A stretch of 49,184 bases of DNA from a candidate division BRC1 bacterium HGW-BRC1-1 (GTDB taxonomy: Bacteria > Sumerlaeota > Sumerlaeia > Sumerlaeales > Sumerlaeaceae). The translations under genes and the position numbers were made by a program. How positions within the stretch are numbered: position 1 is the stretch's first letter; each line of letters begins with the position of its first letter. This document shows, piece by piece, positions 34,630 to 42,948 of the stretch. The stretch is from NCBI GenBank assembly GCA_002842095.1, contig PHCB01000017.1, positions 1 through 49,184 of the forward strand, given 5' to 3'. The notes beneath the pieces are model-generated. The model worked only from the letters and a program-made list of their open reading frames with translations, had not been told where the DNA came from and ran no database searches.

Positions 34630-35982
34630 ATGGAAGCACCGAAAAATCTGGAACGACTGTACATCGACCCTGCGCGCAAGGGCGGTCGCCCGCGCTCACG
34701 CCGGTACCTGAAATGGGTGCTATGGGGCGGGCTGCTTGTGGCGCTGGTGGCAGGTTACCGCGCCATGCCGTATCTGATACCCGTGGAGGCAGAGACCACG
34801 AGCCTGACGCGCGTGGACCCCGAAACGACAACCAACACGGTGGTGCTGAATGTGACGGGTTACGTGGCACCGCACCGACGCCTGGAGCTGGCGCCAAAGG
34901 TCATTGCCCGGGTGATAGCCGTGTACGCCGATAAGGGCGACCGCGTGACAAGCGGCCAGATAATCGTGCGCCTGGAAGAGCGCGAATATCAGGCCAACCT
35001 CGACCGCGCCAATGCCGCCGTGGAGCGAGCGCAGGCGCGACTGGACGAGTTGCGCAATGGTTCGCGCAAAGAGGAAGTAGAGGAGGCGCGCTCCAACACG
35101 CAGTTGGCCGAGCTTCAACGCGACGACGCCCGCCGCACCGTGGGTCGCCTGCGCCCTCTGGTAACGGCGCGCGTGGAAAACCAGCAGGCGCTGGACACGG
35201 CGATCACGCTGGAAGGGGTTGCCGAAGCCCGTCTTGCGGCAACACGGCGGCGGCTCGATCTTCTGGTGGCCGGCCCACGCCCCGAGTCCATCCGCGCTGC
35301 CGAGGCCGACCTGGCCGAGGCGCAAGCGCTGGAAGAATCGGCGCGCATTCAGGTGGAGGATTGCGTCATCCGCGCGCCGATCTCCGGCACCGTGCTTGAA
35401 CGCATCGCCGAGGTCGGCGAGCTGGTCACGAATCAGAACTTCGGCGGGCGTGGCGCCCGCGGCGCACTGCTCTCCATGGCCGACCTCAACGACATGCAGG
35501 TGGAGGTGGATCTGAATCAGGTGGATCTCTCCCGCGTGAAGCTCGGACAAGTCTGCCGGATCAATCTCGAGGCATATCCCGAGGACAACTACGACGGACG
35601 CGTGGTGCAGGTGGCGCCCGAGGCCAACCGCCAGAAGGCCACCGTGCAGGTGAAGGTTCAAGTGAACGAGCCCGATGAAAAGATGCGCCCCGAGATGAAC
35701 GCGCGGGTTTCGTTTCTGGAGCCGGTAAGCGCCCGGGAGGGTGTGAAGGCAGCCGCACGTGTGTTTGCTCCGGTCAGCGCCATCGTCGAGCGCAACGGGT
35801 CTCCCACCGTGGTCGTGGTGAAGGATGGCCGCGCACAATTAGTGGCCGTGAAACGCGGATTGGAGACCCCCAACGGAGTCGAGATTACCCAGGGCCTCAC
35901 CGGCGAGGAGACGATTATCCTGAAGCCCGGCGACGGCATCCGCGACGGCATCGCCGTGCGCGCGAAGGGTATCGCGAAGTGA
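34630..35982 (+). CDS. HlyD/MacA-type periplasmic adaptor subunit
   Basis: This 450-aa membrane-fusion protein has an N-terminal cytoplasmic basic stretch, one helix ([20 protein letters not shown]), a split biotinyl-lipoyl domain ([20 protein letters not shown] and [20 protein letters not shown]), a long alpha-hairpin coiled coil between them ([35 protein letters not shown]) and beta-barrel/membrane-proximal domains. A GGAAAG lies just before the ATG at 34630. It links an inner-membrane transporter to an outer-membrane channel. Its stop overlaps the following ABC ATPase start by GTGA, indicating a MacA/MacB-like ABC efflux system over an RND one. The MacB-type permease is not in the window. 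Confidence 0.9.
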   Translation: MEAPKNLERLYIDPARKGGRPRSRRYLKWVLWGGLLVALVAGYRAMPYLIPVEAETTSLTRVDPETTTNTVVLNVTGYVAPHRRLELAPKVIARVIAVYADKGDRVTSGQIIVRLEEREYQANLDRANAAVERAQARLDELRNGSRKEEVEEARSNTQLAELQRDDARRTVGRLRPLVTARVENQQALDTAITLEGVAEARLAATRRRLDLLVAGPRPESIRAAEADLAEAQALEESARIQVEDCVIRAPISGTVLERIAEVGELVTNQNFGGRGARGALLSMADLNDMQVEVDLNQVDLSRVKLGQVCRINLEAYPEDNYDGRVVQVAPEANRQKATVQVKVQVNEPDEKMRPEMNARVSFLEPVSAREGVKAAARVFAPVSAIVERNGSPTVVVVKDGRAQLVAVKRGLETPNGVEITQGLTGEETIILKPGDGIRDGIAVRAKGIAK

Positions 35983-36692
35983 CCACCCCCGCTCCCCCAC
36001 CCCTTGTGGAGATTCGAGGGCTGACCAAAATCTTCGGCGAAGGAGATTCTGCGGTCATCGCTCTCGACGACATCAATCTCGATATCGCCACGGGAGATTT
36101 CCTCGCCCTCATGGGGCCTTCCGGGTCGGGCAAAAGCACGCTGCTGTACATCCTCGCAGGGATCGATCGCCCCTCCGGCGGCCAGTGCAAGGTGGTCGAC
36201 ACCGACATCCTGACCCTGAACGAGGACGATCTGAGCGCGTGGCGCAACCGTCACGTCGGGTTTATCTTTCAATCCTTCAATCTGATCCCCGTCCTCACGG
36301 CGTTTGAAAACGTGGAACTGCCACTGCTGCTCACGTCGCTTTCATCCCGAGAACGGCGCGACCATGTATCCGCTGCGCTGGAAATCGTGGGCCTGAGCGA
36401 CCGCATGAAGCATTACCCGCGTCAGCTATCGGGCGGTCAGGAGCAGCGTGTGGGCATCGCGCGGGCGCTGGTGACCGACCCCACACTCATCCTTGCCGAC
36501 GAGCCGACGGGCGACCTGGACCACCGCAGCGCCGTTTCCGTGCTCGAAGTCCTGCGCACGCTCCACCGCGATTTTGGCAAGACCATCGTCATGGTAACCC
36601 ACGATCCCCAGGCCAGCCACTTCGCATCCCACACCCGCCACCTGAACAAGGGCCTGCTCCTGCCACCCGGCGAGCATCCCGAGGAAATATAA
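35979..36692 (+). CDS. MacB/LolD-type ABC transporter ATP-binding protein
   Basis: This 237-aa ATPase has Walker [10 protein letters not shown] (46-54), signature LSGGQEQRV, Walker [13 protein letters not shown] and switch His in [17 protein letters not shown] is typical of the MacB/LolD/FtsE group that works with FtsX-fold permeases. The GTG at 35979 overlaps the adaptor stop by GTGA, so the two are made together. No permease domain is fused, as it is in MacB, and none follows: the next gene is speA, 130 bases on behind its own promoter-like sequence. It must pair with a permease encoded elsewhere or upstream of what can be seen. Confidence 0.92.
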   Translation: MTTPAPPPLVEIRGLTKIFGEGDSAVIALDDINLDIATGDFLALMGPSGSGKSTLLYILAGIDRPSGGQCKVVDTDILTLNEDDLSAWRNRHVGFIFQSFNLIPVLTAFENVELPLLLTSLSSRERRDHVSAALEIVGLSDRMKHYPRQLSGGQEQRVGIARALVTDPTLILADEPTGDLDHRSAVSVLEVLRTLHRDFGKTIVMVTHDPQASHFASHTRHLNKGLLLPPGEHPEEI

Positions 36693-36775
36693 TGCTCCGC
36701 ACCCGGCAAAACTTTTTCTTGGCCAAAGCGCAAAAAGTAATGGAAATAAATCCCGGTTGTTTTTTGCCTGTGTTG

Positions 36776-36781
36776 TATAAT
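36776..36781 (+). promoter_or_regulatory. Perfect TATAAT -10 element upstream of speA
   Basis: TATAAT lies 42 bases before the speA start in an AT-rich patch. A TTGTTT at 36757 is too close (13-base spacer) and no good -35 is seen at 16-18 bases, so only the -10 is supported. It suggests that speA is transcribed separately from the ABC genes. Confidence 0.45.
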
Positions 36782-36822
36782 GTAGCTTCCGCCGATTTTC
36801 ACTGCGTGAGGTATCCCCTGAA

Positions 36823-38820
36823 TTGACCACTCCCCAGATTCCCGCTTCGACTGCGCCCGCCACCGACGTGGAAGTCCCACCTCCCGCCGCATGGTCGGTG
36901 GAGGAATCCATCGAAACCTATAGTATCGACCGATGGGGCCTGGGGTACTTTTCAATCAATGAACAGGGCAACGTAACCGTGGCCCCCTTCCGCCAGGCCG
37001 GAGCCGCCATCGACCTGATGCACGTGGTGGCAGAAGCCCGTGAGCAGGGGATGAACCTCCCCATCGTGTTGCGCTTTCAAGACCTCCTGCGACACCGCGT
37101 CGTGGCGCTGAACATGGCTTTTCGCAACGCAATCACCGAGATGAACTACGGGGCCGAATACGTCGGCGTATTCCCCATCAAGGTGAACCAGTTGCGCGAG
37201 GTGGTGGAGGAGATTCTCGACGCCGGGCGGCCCTTTAACTACGGCATCGAGGCCGGCAGCAAGCCCGAGCTTTTCGCCGCCCTGGCCATCCACGACAATC
37301 CCAACAGCCTCGTCGTTTGCAACGGGTACAAAGACACGCAGTTCATCCGCATGGCGCTGCTGGGCGTGAAGCTGGGCAAAAAAGTTGTCATGGTGGTCGA
37401 AAAAGTTGAAGAAGTGAAGGCCATCATCGAAGTGGGCCGCGAGATGGGTGTGCGCCCCCTCATCGGCCTGCGCGTGCGCCTCACCTCGAAGAGCAGCGGA
37501 CGCTGGGCCACCAGCGGCGGCGAACTGGCGAAATTCGGCCTGAGCCCCGTGGACCTCATGGAAGCCGTCGATTATCTGCAGGACGAAGGTTTCGGTGATA
37601 CCGTGCGACTGGTTCATTTCCACATCGGTTCGCAGATCCCCGACATCCTCAGCCTGAAACGCGCCACCCGCGAGGCGGCCCGCTATTATTCCAAGCTCTG
37701 CAAGCTGGGGCTGGACCACCTCGACTACATGGACGTGGGCGGCGGGCTGGGCGTCGACTACGACGGCAGCGCCACCGCCTTCCACTCCTCCACGAACTAC
37801 ACCATGGAGGAATACGCCGCCGACGTTGTCGACAACATCATGGAGATCTGCAACGAGGAGGGCGTGCGCCACCCGGACCTCGTCAGCGAAAGCGGACGCG
37901 CCATCGTGGCCCACCACTCGCTGCTGGTCGTGCAGGCCTTCGGGGTCATCGAAAAAACCAAGGCGCAATACGACCTCTCCGTCAGCGAGGGCGACCACAA
38001 ATACATCCTGCGGCTCGCGGAGATCATGGGGCGCATTCAGTTAAGCCCCCTCGAAGCGCTGCACGACACGCAACAGATAAAGACCGAGTCGCAGCAGGCG
38101 TTTGAGTTGGGCATCCTCGACCTGCGCGAGAAGGCCCGGGTCGACACGTTTTACTGGCACAACATTGAAGAGGTCGTGAACCACTTCCAGCACATGGCTG
38201 TCAATAAGCCAGGAAGCGAAAAAGAAATCCCCGAAGAAGTACGCGATCTCACGCCGTATTACGCCGACCAGTACATTTGCAATTTCTCCATGTTTCAGAG
38301 CCTTCTGGACCACTGGGCCGTGGGGCAACTGTTCCCCATCATGCCCATCCATCGGCTCAACGAAAAGCCCACCATCGCCAGCACGCTGGTCGACATAACC
38401 TGCGACAGCGACGGCAAGGTGTGCAAATTCACCGACCTGCGCGAGGACGCCCGCGACACCCTGCCGCTGCATCCGCTGCGCAATAATGAGCCCTATTACC
38501 TCGGGTTTTTCATGACGGGTGCGTATCAGGATATCATGGGCGATCTGCACAATCTGTTCGGGCGCGTGAACGAAGCTCACGTGTTTCTGGATCCGGAAGA
38601 GGAAGTGGGTTTCTACATCGAGGAAACCCTGCCGGGCCACTCCATCCAGCAGGTGCTGGAACTGACCCAGTACCACGCCAACGACCTGATACGGCGCATG
38701 AAGCTGCAGGTGGACGAGGCAATCCGGTCCAACAACATGCGCCCCAACGAAGGCATGCGCCTTCTGGGCGAATACGAACGCGGCCTCGCAGCGCCAACGT
38801 ATCTGGCCTTCGAGCCGTAG
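36823..38820 (+). CDS. speA: Biosynthetic arginine decarboxylase (SpeA)
   Basis: This 665-aa fold-type III PLP enzyme converts arginine to agmatine for polyamine synthesis. The barrel begins near SIDRWGLGYFSINEQGNVTV. The PLP lysine is Lys120 in GVFPIKVNQ; further family motifs are GLRVRLTSKSSGRWATSGG, VHFHIGSQI, MDVGGGLGVDYDGS and VSESGRAIVAHHS. A C-terminal domain (QYICNFSMFQSLLDHW; FMTGAYQDIMGDLHNLFG) completes the long bacterial form, of normal length. The start is TTG 36823, with GAGG about 11 bases upstream; no ATG is present near the N-terminus. No agmatinase or agmatine deiminase gene is adjacent. Confidence 0.96.
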   Translation: MTTPQIPASTAPATDVEVPPPAAWSVEESIETYSIDRWGLGYFSINEQGNVTVAPFRQAGAAIDLMHVVAEAREQGMNLPIVLRFQDLLRHRVVALNMAFRNAITEMNYGAEYVGVFPIKVNQLREVVEEILDAGRPFNYGIEAGSKPELFAALAIHDNPNSLVVCNGYKDTQFIRMALLGVKLGKKVVMVVEKVEEVKAIIEVGREMGVRPLIGLRVRLTSKSSGRWATSGGELAKFGLSPVDLMEAVDYLQDEGFGDTVRLVHFHIGSQIPDILSLKRATREAARYYSKLCKLGLDHLDYMDVGGGLGVDYDGSATAFHSSTNYTMEEYAADVVDNIMEICNEEGVRHPDLVSESGRAIVAHHSLLVVQAFGVIEKTKAQYDLSVSEGDHKYILRLAEIMGRIQLSPLEALHDTQQIKTESQQAFELGILDLREKARVDTFYWHNIEEVVNHFQHMAVNKPGSEKEIPEEVRDLTPYYADQYICNFSMFQSLLDHWAVGQLFPIMPIHRLNEKPTIASTLVDITCDSDGKVCKFTDLREDARDTLPLHPLRNNEPYYLGFFMTGAYQDIMGDLHNLFGRVNEAHVFLDPEEEVGFYIEETLPGHSIQQVLELTQYHANDLIRRMKLQVDEAIRSNNMRPNEGMRLLGEYERGLAAPTYLAFEP

Positions 38821-38852
38821 GGGCAGGCCTCCTCACCCACCATACGCTCCGT

Positions 38853-38877
38853 AGGGGAAGACCTGCGTGTCTGCCCT
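38853..38877 (+). terminator. GC-rich hairpin after speA
   Basis: AGAC/GTCT and AGGG/CCCT pair to form an imperfect stem (AGGG-GA-AGAC, loop CTGCGT, GTCT-G-CCCT), 30 bases after the speA stop. A partial copy of the left part (GTAGGGGCAGGCCT) overlaps the speA stop itself. No U-tract follows, so it may be a dispersed GC-rich repeat in place of a true terminator. Confidence 0.35.
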
Positions 38878-38916
38878 CGTCCACAGGTGCAAACATTAGT
38901 AATGATACCGCGTGTT

Positions 38917-39255
38917 TTAGAGCGGTTTTGACGCAAGTGTCAACAGATCCTGCAATCTCGAAATAGTCGGAGCATTGGATTCGGGGCGACTGTGCGTGCA
39001 CGGCAAGCTGGAGGCCGCGTGGATGCCTGAAACAGACCACCGGATAGATAATGGCTTGTCGATTACGCACCGATTGCACTGCTTGCACACCGCTTGCACA
39101 CCGGTTGCACGCCGGTCGCACCGAGGTTGCCATCCGCCAGCAAGTGGGCAAGTGGAAGGCGGTAGCATCGGGCGCCAGGGCGAGGCCGTGGTGGTCACAA
39201 TTCAACATCCCAGCGCACCACGAGTCTGTAATCATTTGAATCGAAAACGCTCTAA
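38917..39255. mobile_element. Possible MITE-like element with imperfect terminal inverted repeats
   Basis: Left end TTAGAGCGGTTTT (38917-38929) and right end AAAACGCTCTAA (39244-39255) are inverted copies with a one-base gap. Similarity continues inward for about 20 more bases with several mismatches. The ~340-bp interior has no gene but contains the 11-base repeat array. No clear target-site duplication was found, and no transposase is present. It occupies the middle of the 604-bp gene-free stretch between speA and the YeaQ-family gene. Confidence 0.35.
39074..39132 (-). repeat. 11-base tandem array (GTGCAACCGGT-like), reverse orientation
   Basis: TTGCAC cores start at 39074, 39083, 39094 and 39105, with degenerate cores at 39116 and 39127; the first interval is 9 bases and the others 11. 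Read on the minus strand the unit is GTGCAACCGG or a close variant, the same unit as the array at 47155-47204. Confidence 0.75.
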
Positions 39256-39322
39256 TGCGCGACCGGCGATGGCACCGGTCCAACATCTGAATTTTTCCCG
39301 CTGACACCGTGCGGCGGTCTCC

Positions 39323-39351
39323 TTGCACGGATGGCACACATTATGCATAAC
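39323..39351 (+). promoter_or_regulatory. Candidate promoter for the YeaQ-family gene
   Basis: TTGCAC (39323-39328) and CATAAC (39346-39351) are separated by exactly 17 bases and lie about 75 bases before the ATG at 39425. This is a moderate match to a sigma70-type promoter. Confidence 0.4.
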
Positions 39352-39424
39352 ATCTCCCTGTTGTGAGGTTGCGCCACCAATCTGTTTGGGGTCTGCACAC
39401 TATCGCATCAGGAGAGAACACATT

Positions 39425-39685
39425 ATGGGACTAATCAGCACGTTTATCTTTGGCCTCGTCGCAGGCATCGTTGCAAAAATGCTAATGCCCGGCCGTGATC
39501 CGGGCGGTTTTATCATCACCGCCATCATCGGTATTGTGGGTGCCTTCATCGGTAAATATATTAGCGAGCTGGTCGGCGGCACTGAAAACCTTATGCGTTG
39601 GACCTGGCCTGGCTTCTTCTACTCAGTTTTAGGCGCCATCGTTCTGCTGTTTCTTTATCGCATGATACGCGGCAGGAACGCCTAA
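39425..39685 (+). CDS. GlsB/YeaQ/YmgE-family stress-response membrane protein
   Basis: This 86-aa protein has three hydrophobic helices and the family pattern GLVAGIVAKMLMPGRDPGG followed by ITAIIGIVGAFIGKYI. An AGGAGAG Shine-Dalgarno stands 8 bases before the ATG at 39425; the longer open frame upstream (from 39323) is not needed. Members are small inner-membrane proteins, often called transglycosylase-associated, induced in stationary phase or stress; their biochemical role is unknown. The gene converges on the DUF1501 gene and their stop codons overlap (39682-39685). Confidence 0.9.
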   Translation: MGLISTFIFGLVAGIVAKMLMPGRDPGGFIITAIIGIVGAFIGKYISELVGGTENLMRWTWPGFFYSVLGAIVLLFLYRMIRGRNA

Positions 39686-40956
39686 AACAGCCCTGTCGCA
39701 GGCTCACCCGGCCAACCGAGCACCTTATCGGCCGGCGCTCCCAAGCGTTGCTTGAGTACCGCTGCGTACACGCCCCGGAAGTCTGTCGTATGGATAAGAT
39801 CGCCCCGGTCGAGTTCTGTCAGGCTGGGGCGTTTTCCATGCAATCCCGGCTTCACGCCACCGCCCAGCAGCAACATGGGCGCCGCCGTGCCGTGGTCGGT
39901 GCCGCCGCTGGCGTTCTCACCCACGCGGCGGCCGAACTCGCTGAAGGTCAACGTGGTGACACGCGCTTCATTGCCTTGCGCGGCCAGGTCACTCTGAAAC
40001 GCCAGCAGACCATCGCTCAGACGTTGCAGCAGATTGTCGTGGGACCCGGCCTGATTTGCGTGGGTATCAAACCCGCCGAGGGTCACATAATAAATGCGCG
40101 TGGGCAGACCGCCGCCAATCATTTTGGCCACCGTCTGCAATCCCTGCCCGAAACGATCGGCCGGATATTTGGTTCCGACCCGCGCCTTCCGAGCCGTCTC
40201 GCGCACGAGGTTCTCGGCGGCCACCGCGTCAAGAGCGACCTTTCGGACAAACTCCAGCGACTCATTCTTCGCACCACCGCTCGCCGCTGTGGCGCTCGCC
40301 CTTCCGCCGCCGTTCTCCGCCAGAAACGCCCCCTGTCGTGCCTCACCGGGGCCTTCCAGCCATCCGAAGGAATCGACATCCTGCAAGCAAACGCCCAGTC
40401 CCCGCCGTCCCGCGAAGGCCTGCGGGCGTTCATCGCCAAGGGCCAGGGCCGCTGTCGGCTGGCCCTCACCGTTGCATTGCGCATCGAGATAGCGCCCGAT
40501 CCATCCGGTGGGTGAATGCTTGTCCGAGTCCACCGCCGTCTGCCAAATCTCTGTGCTGCGGAAATGCGACCGGTTCGGGTTGGGGTAACCGACCCCCTCC
40601 ACAATGCCCAGCTTGCCCGAATCAAACAGTTCCTTCAGCCCGGTCATGCGCGGGTTCAGACCGCGCAGGCCGTCGCCCAGCGCCAACACTTTGCCGGGCT
40701 TCACGCCCAGATGGGGCCTAGCCCGGGCGTAGGCGTCATCGCCCACCGGAGCCACCATGTTCAGGCCATCGTTGCCGCCGGCCAACTGCACGACCACCAG
40801 AATGCGATCGTCGTCAAAACCGGGGATGGCACCCGAGGCAGCTGCAAGAGCGGCCTCGGCGGTCTTCAACAGGAACGACGGCATGGCCGCGCCCACGGCC
40901 AGCACGGTACTTGCCCTCAGAAAATCGCGTCGTGTGAACAACAAACTTTCTTTCAT
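39682..40956 (-). CDS. DUF1501 family protein, Tat-exported
   Basis: This 424-aa protein has a twin-arginine signal (TRRDFLRAS, then an Ala-rich hydrophobic segment to ~residue 37). The DUF1501 features VVVQLAGGNDGLNMVAP, YVTLGGFDTHANQAGSHDNLL, TLTFSEFGRRVGENASGGTD and HGTAAPMLLLGG resemble a sulfatase/alkaline-phosphatase-like core. GAGGG stands 7 bases before the ATG. It lies 34 bases after the DUF1800 gene, the usual order of this conserved pair. The activity of DUF1501 proteins is not established. The pair is abundant in bacteria that degrade complex polymers or have unusual envelopes. Confidence 0.93.
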   Translation of the reverse strand: MKESLLFTRRDFLRASTVLAVGAAMPSFLLKTAEAALAAASGAIPGFDDDRILVVVQLAGGNDGLNMVAPVGDDAYARARPHLGVKPGKVLALGDGLRGLNPRMTGLKELFDSGKLGIVEGVGYPNPNRSHFRSTEIWQTAVDSDKHSPTGWIGRYLDAQCNGEGQPTAALALGDERPQAFAGRRGLGVCLQDVDSFGWLEGPGEARQGAFLAENGGGRASATAASGGAKNESLEFVRKVALDAVAAENLVRETARKARVGTKYPADRFGQGLQTVAKMIGGGLPTRIYYVTLGGFDTHANQAGSHDNLLQRLSDGLLAFQSDLAAQGNEARVTTLTFSEFGRRVGENASGGTDHGTAAPMLLLGGGVKPGLHGKRPSLTELDRGDLIHTTDFRGVYAAVLKQRLGAPADKVLGWPGEPATGLF

Positions 40957-40990
40957 CGCATCGCCCTCGCCTTCGCCATATGTCCATTAC

Positions 40991-42640
40991 TCAACATAGC
41001 TGAAACTCCGCAGCGCTCAACAGCAGTTGCAGCCCCGCGCGCAGATGGGCCTCGTCCATGGCAGCCACGGGCACCGCGACCCTGGTTCTGTCTTCCGCGC
41101 CGCCTGCCAACGCCAATGCCACCCGCCGCCGCACCGCCGCATCGGGTGCGCTCCCGAGAAACCATGCTGCGAGATAGTCGGTCATTTCATCCGGCGTCAT
41201 TCCTTCGCACGGAGCAAAAAAGTCGCGCGCCTTCATCGGCGCCCGACGCATCATGCGCTCACTGTCGCGAGCCTCCTGCTTGCTCCGCAGTGTTCTGGCC
41301 AATTCCCGCGATGGAATTTCACCGCTCATGGCATCCTGCCCGGAGGGCGCATCGAGCATCCGCGTCGGTTCTGCGACCATGGCCTCCATGCTTTCCATGG
41401 GTTCGGAGGTCGCCGTCGCGCTTTTCCCTTTTCCGCGCACCGGTCGCGCCGGCACAACCCCGCTTACCAGATGGCTGGCGTAATTGCACCGCGCGAGAAG
41501 CGTGTCGGTGTTGATCCATGCGTGGCCACCGTCCCAGCCCTTCACATTGGGCGGATAAAACAATGTCTGTCCCATTGCGCGCATGGCTATCAACGTCACC
41601 CTCGGAGGATCGCCATCGACCACGCCGGGCAGGGTGCGCAGGTTCACCATCAACTGCGCCGGACTTTTGATCTGGGTGCCAAGGGCGCGGTCGCTGTAAA
41701 ACGCGCGCGACGCAAACATCTGCCTCAGCACGGGCTTCAACTCATAATTCGATGCCCGCATCGTGGCGGCCAGACCATCAATCACCTCCGGCTCCGGATC
41801 CTCGTATGCGAAGAACCGCCACAACCGCGTGCAGATGTGGCGCGCGCAGGCCGGGTTGGCCAGAATTGCCTCCACAACGTCGACCCCATCCAACGCGCCC
41901 ATCGTGCCGAGAAACGTCTTCTCGTCGTTGTCGTGGCGGCGCGCCTCATAAACGAACTCCCCGTTGCGGGCGGTCCATCCGGTGAAGGCCCGCGCCGCCG
42001 CCTTGATGTCATCCTCGGTGTAATTGCCGATGCCCAGCGTGAAAAGTTCCAACAGTTCCCGCGCCCAGTTCTCGTTGGGCTTCTGGCGCGAACTGCGCAT
42101 ATTATCGAGGTAACGCAACATGGCCGGACTGCGCGCCACGCCCAACACCAGCGTCTTGAAATTCCCCGACGCGTTCGCCCGAAGGAACATGTTGAGTTGG
42201 GCATTATCGCCGGGGTCGCGAACCTTCTCCGCCGACGTCACAAAATGTCCATGCCAGAAAAGCGTCAGCTTCTCTTCGAGGGGCCGTGGCGTTCGGGTCA
42301 TGCGATCCACCCACCATAGCTGCAACTCCATCATGGCCTCGCGGGCAGCTTTTTGGTGCGCCTGACGGGCCACGCGGCGCTCCTCCTCGGTCATGGTTGT
42401 CTTGCCCAGCCGCCCAATGGCCGCATATTCCGATTCAGGCAACGCGGGCAGGCCGGGCAGCGTGTCGGGATAACGCTCGTAGTCCACAAATGACCGCAGC
42501 GCCTCGTCGGGCTTCATTCCGGCGAGCCGACCCACGGCCAGCACCGGCACGCCAAACCCGGCGCGATTGAGCAGGTGGCGCGCGGTTTGTGCGTTCCACT
42601 GTACCGCCGAGTGAGCAAACGCCGGATCGAGAAGGGCCAT
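40991..42640 (-). CDS. DUF1800 family protein
   Basis: This 549-aa protein begins with the family hallmark AQTARHLLNRAGFGVP. Further blocks are LQLWWVDRMTRTPRPLEEKLTLFWHGHFVTS, NENWARELLELFTLGIGNYTEDDIKAAARAFTGW and NPACARHICTRLWRFFAYEDP. A Met/Ser/Glu-rich low-complexity segment (ATATSEPMESMEAMVAEP) interrupts the C-terminal part. GAGGAA lies 7 bases before the ATG at 42640. No obvious signal peptide is seen, although the partner DUF1501 is Tat-exported, which is a common mismatch in this pair. The molecular function is unknown. Confidence 0.93.
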   Translation of the reverse strand: MALLDPAFAHSAVQWNAQTARHLLNRAGFGVPVLAVGRLAGMKPDEALRSFVDYERYPDTLPGLPALPESEYAAIGRLGKTTMTEEERRVARQAHQKAAREAMMELQLWWVDRMTRTPRPLEEKLTLFWHGHFVTSAEKVRDPGDNAQLNMFLRANASGNFKTLVLGVARSPAMLRYLDNMRSSRQKPNENWARELLELFTLGIGNYTEDDIKAAARAFTGWTARNGEFVYEARRHDNDEKTFLGTMGALDGVDVVEAILANPACARHICTRLWRFFAYEDPEPEVIDGLAATMRASNYELKPVLRQMFASRAFYSDRALGTQIKSPAQLMVNLRTLPGVVDGDPPRVTLIAMRAMGQTLFYPPNVKGWDGGHAWINTDTLLARCNYASHLVSGVVPARPVRGKGKSATATSEPMESMEAMVAEPTRMLDAPSGQDAMSGEIPSRELARTLRSKQEARDSERMMRRAPMKARDFFAPCEGMTPDEMTDYLAAWFLGSAPDAAVRRRVALALAGGAEDRTRVAVPVAAMDEAHLRAGLQLLLSAAEFQLC

Positions 42641-42948
42641 GGTTTAATTCCTCGTAAAAAATGTGCCGCCAGTCCCTCCCCCAGCAATCCCCCTGCCACA
42701 ATGGAATCTTCTTTAGGGCACCGAACAACTGCAAGGAAATGAAGCGTGTGGGGATAGACGTGGTCGGCGGGCGGGTCGCCCGCTTGCTCCGAGATGGAAC
42801 CGCTGAAACCGGGTGAGTTCGAAATGGAACGGTTGGCGAGGGGGCAAGCGGGATGGACGATATGGACGGTATGGATGAAATGGACTGTTAGGGAGATGTT
42901 CTGAACACATTTTCCTTTGCGATAATCGGTCGCGGTTGGGCCTAACTC
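42641..42948. other. Divergent intergenic region with hairpins and a 9-base repeat array
   Basis: This 308-bp gap between the DUF1800 and TMTC-like genes holds no gene. It contains a perfect 7-bp hairpin (GCGGGCG / CGCCCGC, loop GGT, 42767-42783), a 9-bp inverted repeat (CCCGCTTGC at 42779-42787 with GCAAGCGGG at 42844-42852) that would compete with it, the ATGGAC array, and a GATAAT -10-like hexamer at 42921 without a good -35. Confidence 0.6.
42853..42885 (+). repeat. 9-base ATGGACNNN tandem array, second copy
   Basis: Four units at an exact 9-base period: ATGGAC (42853), ATGGAC (42862), ATGGAT (42871) and ATGGAC (42880). The first two form ATGGACGATATGGAC, identical to the core at 26244-26258. 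No opposing GTCCAT arm is present here. Confidence 0.85.

Noticed and set aside
38821-39424. Hidden small gene in the 604-bp gap
   Set aside because: Short open frames exist on both strands but lack ribosome-binding sites and have repeat-driven Cys/Thr-rich composition.
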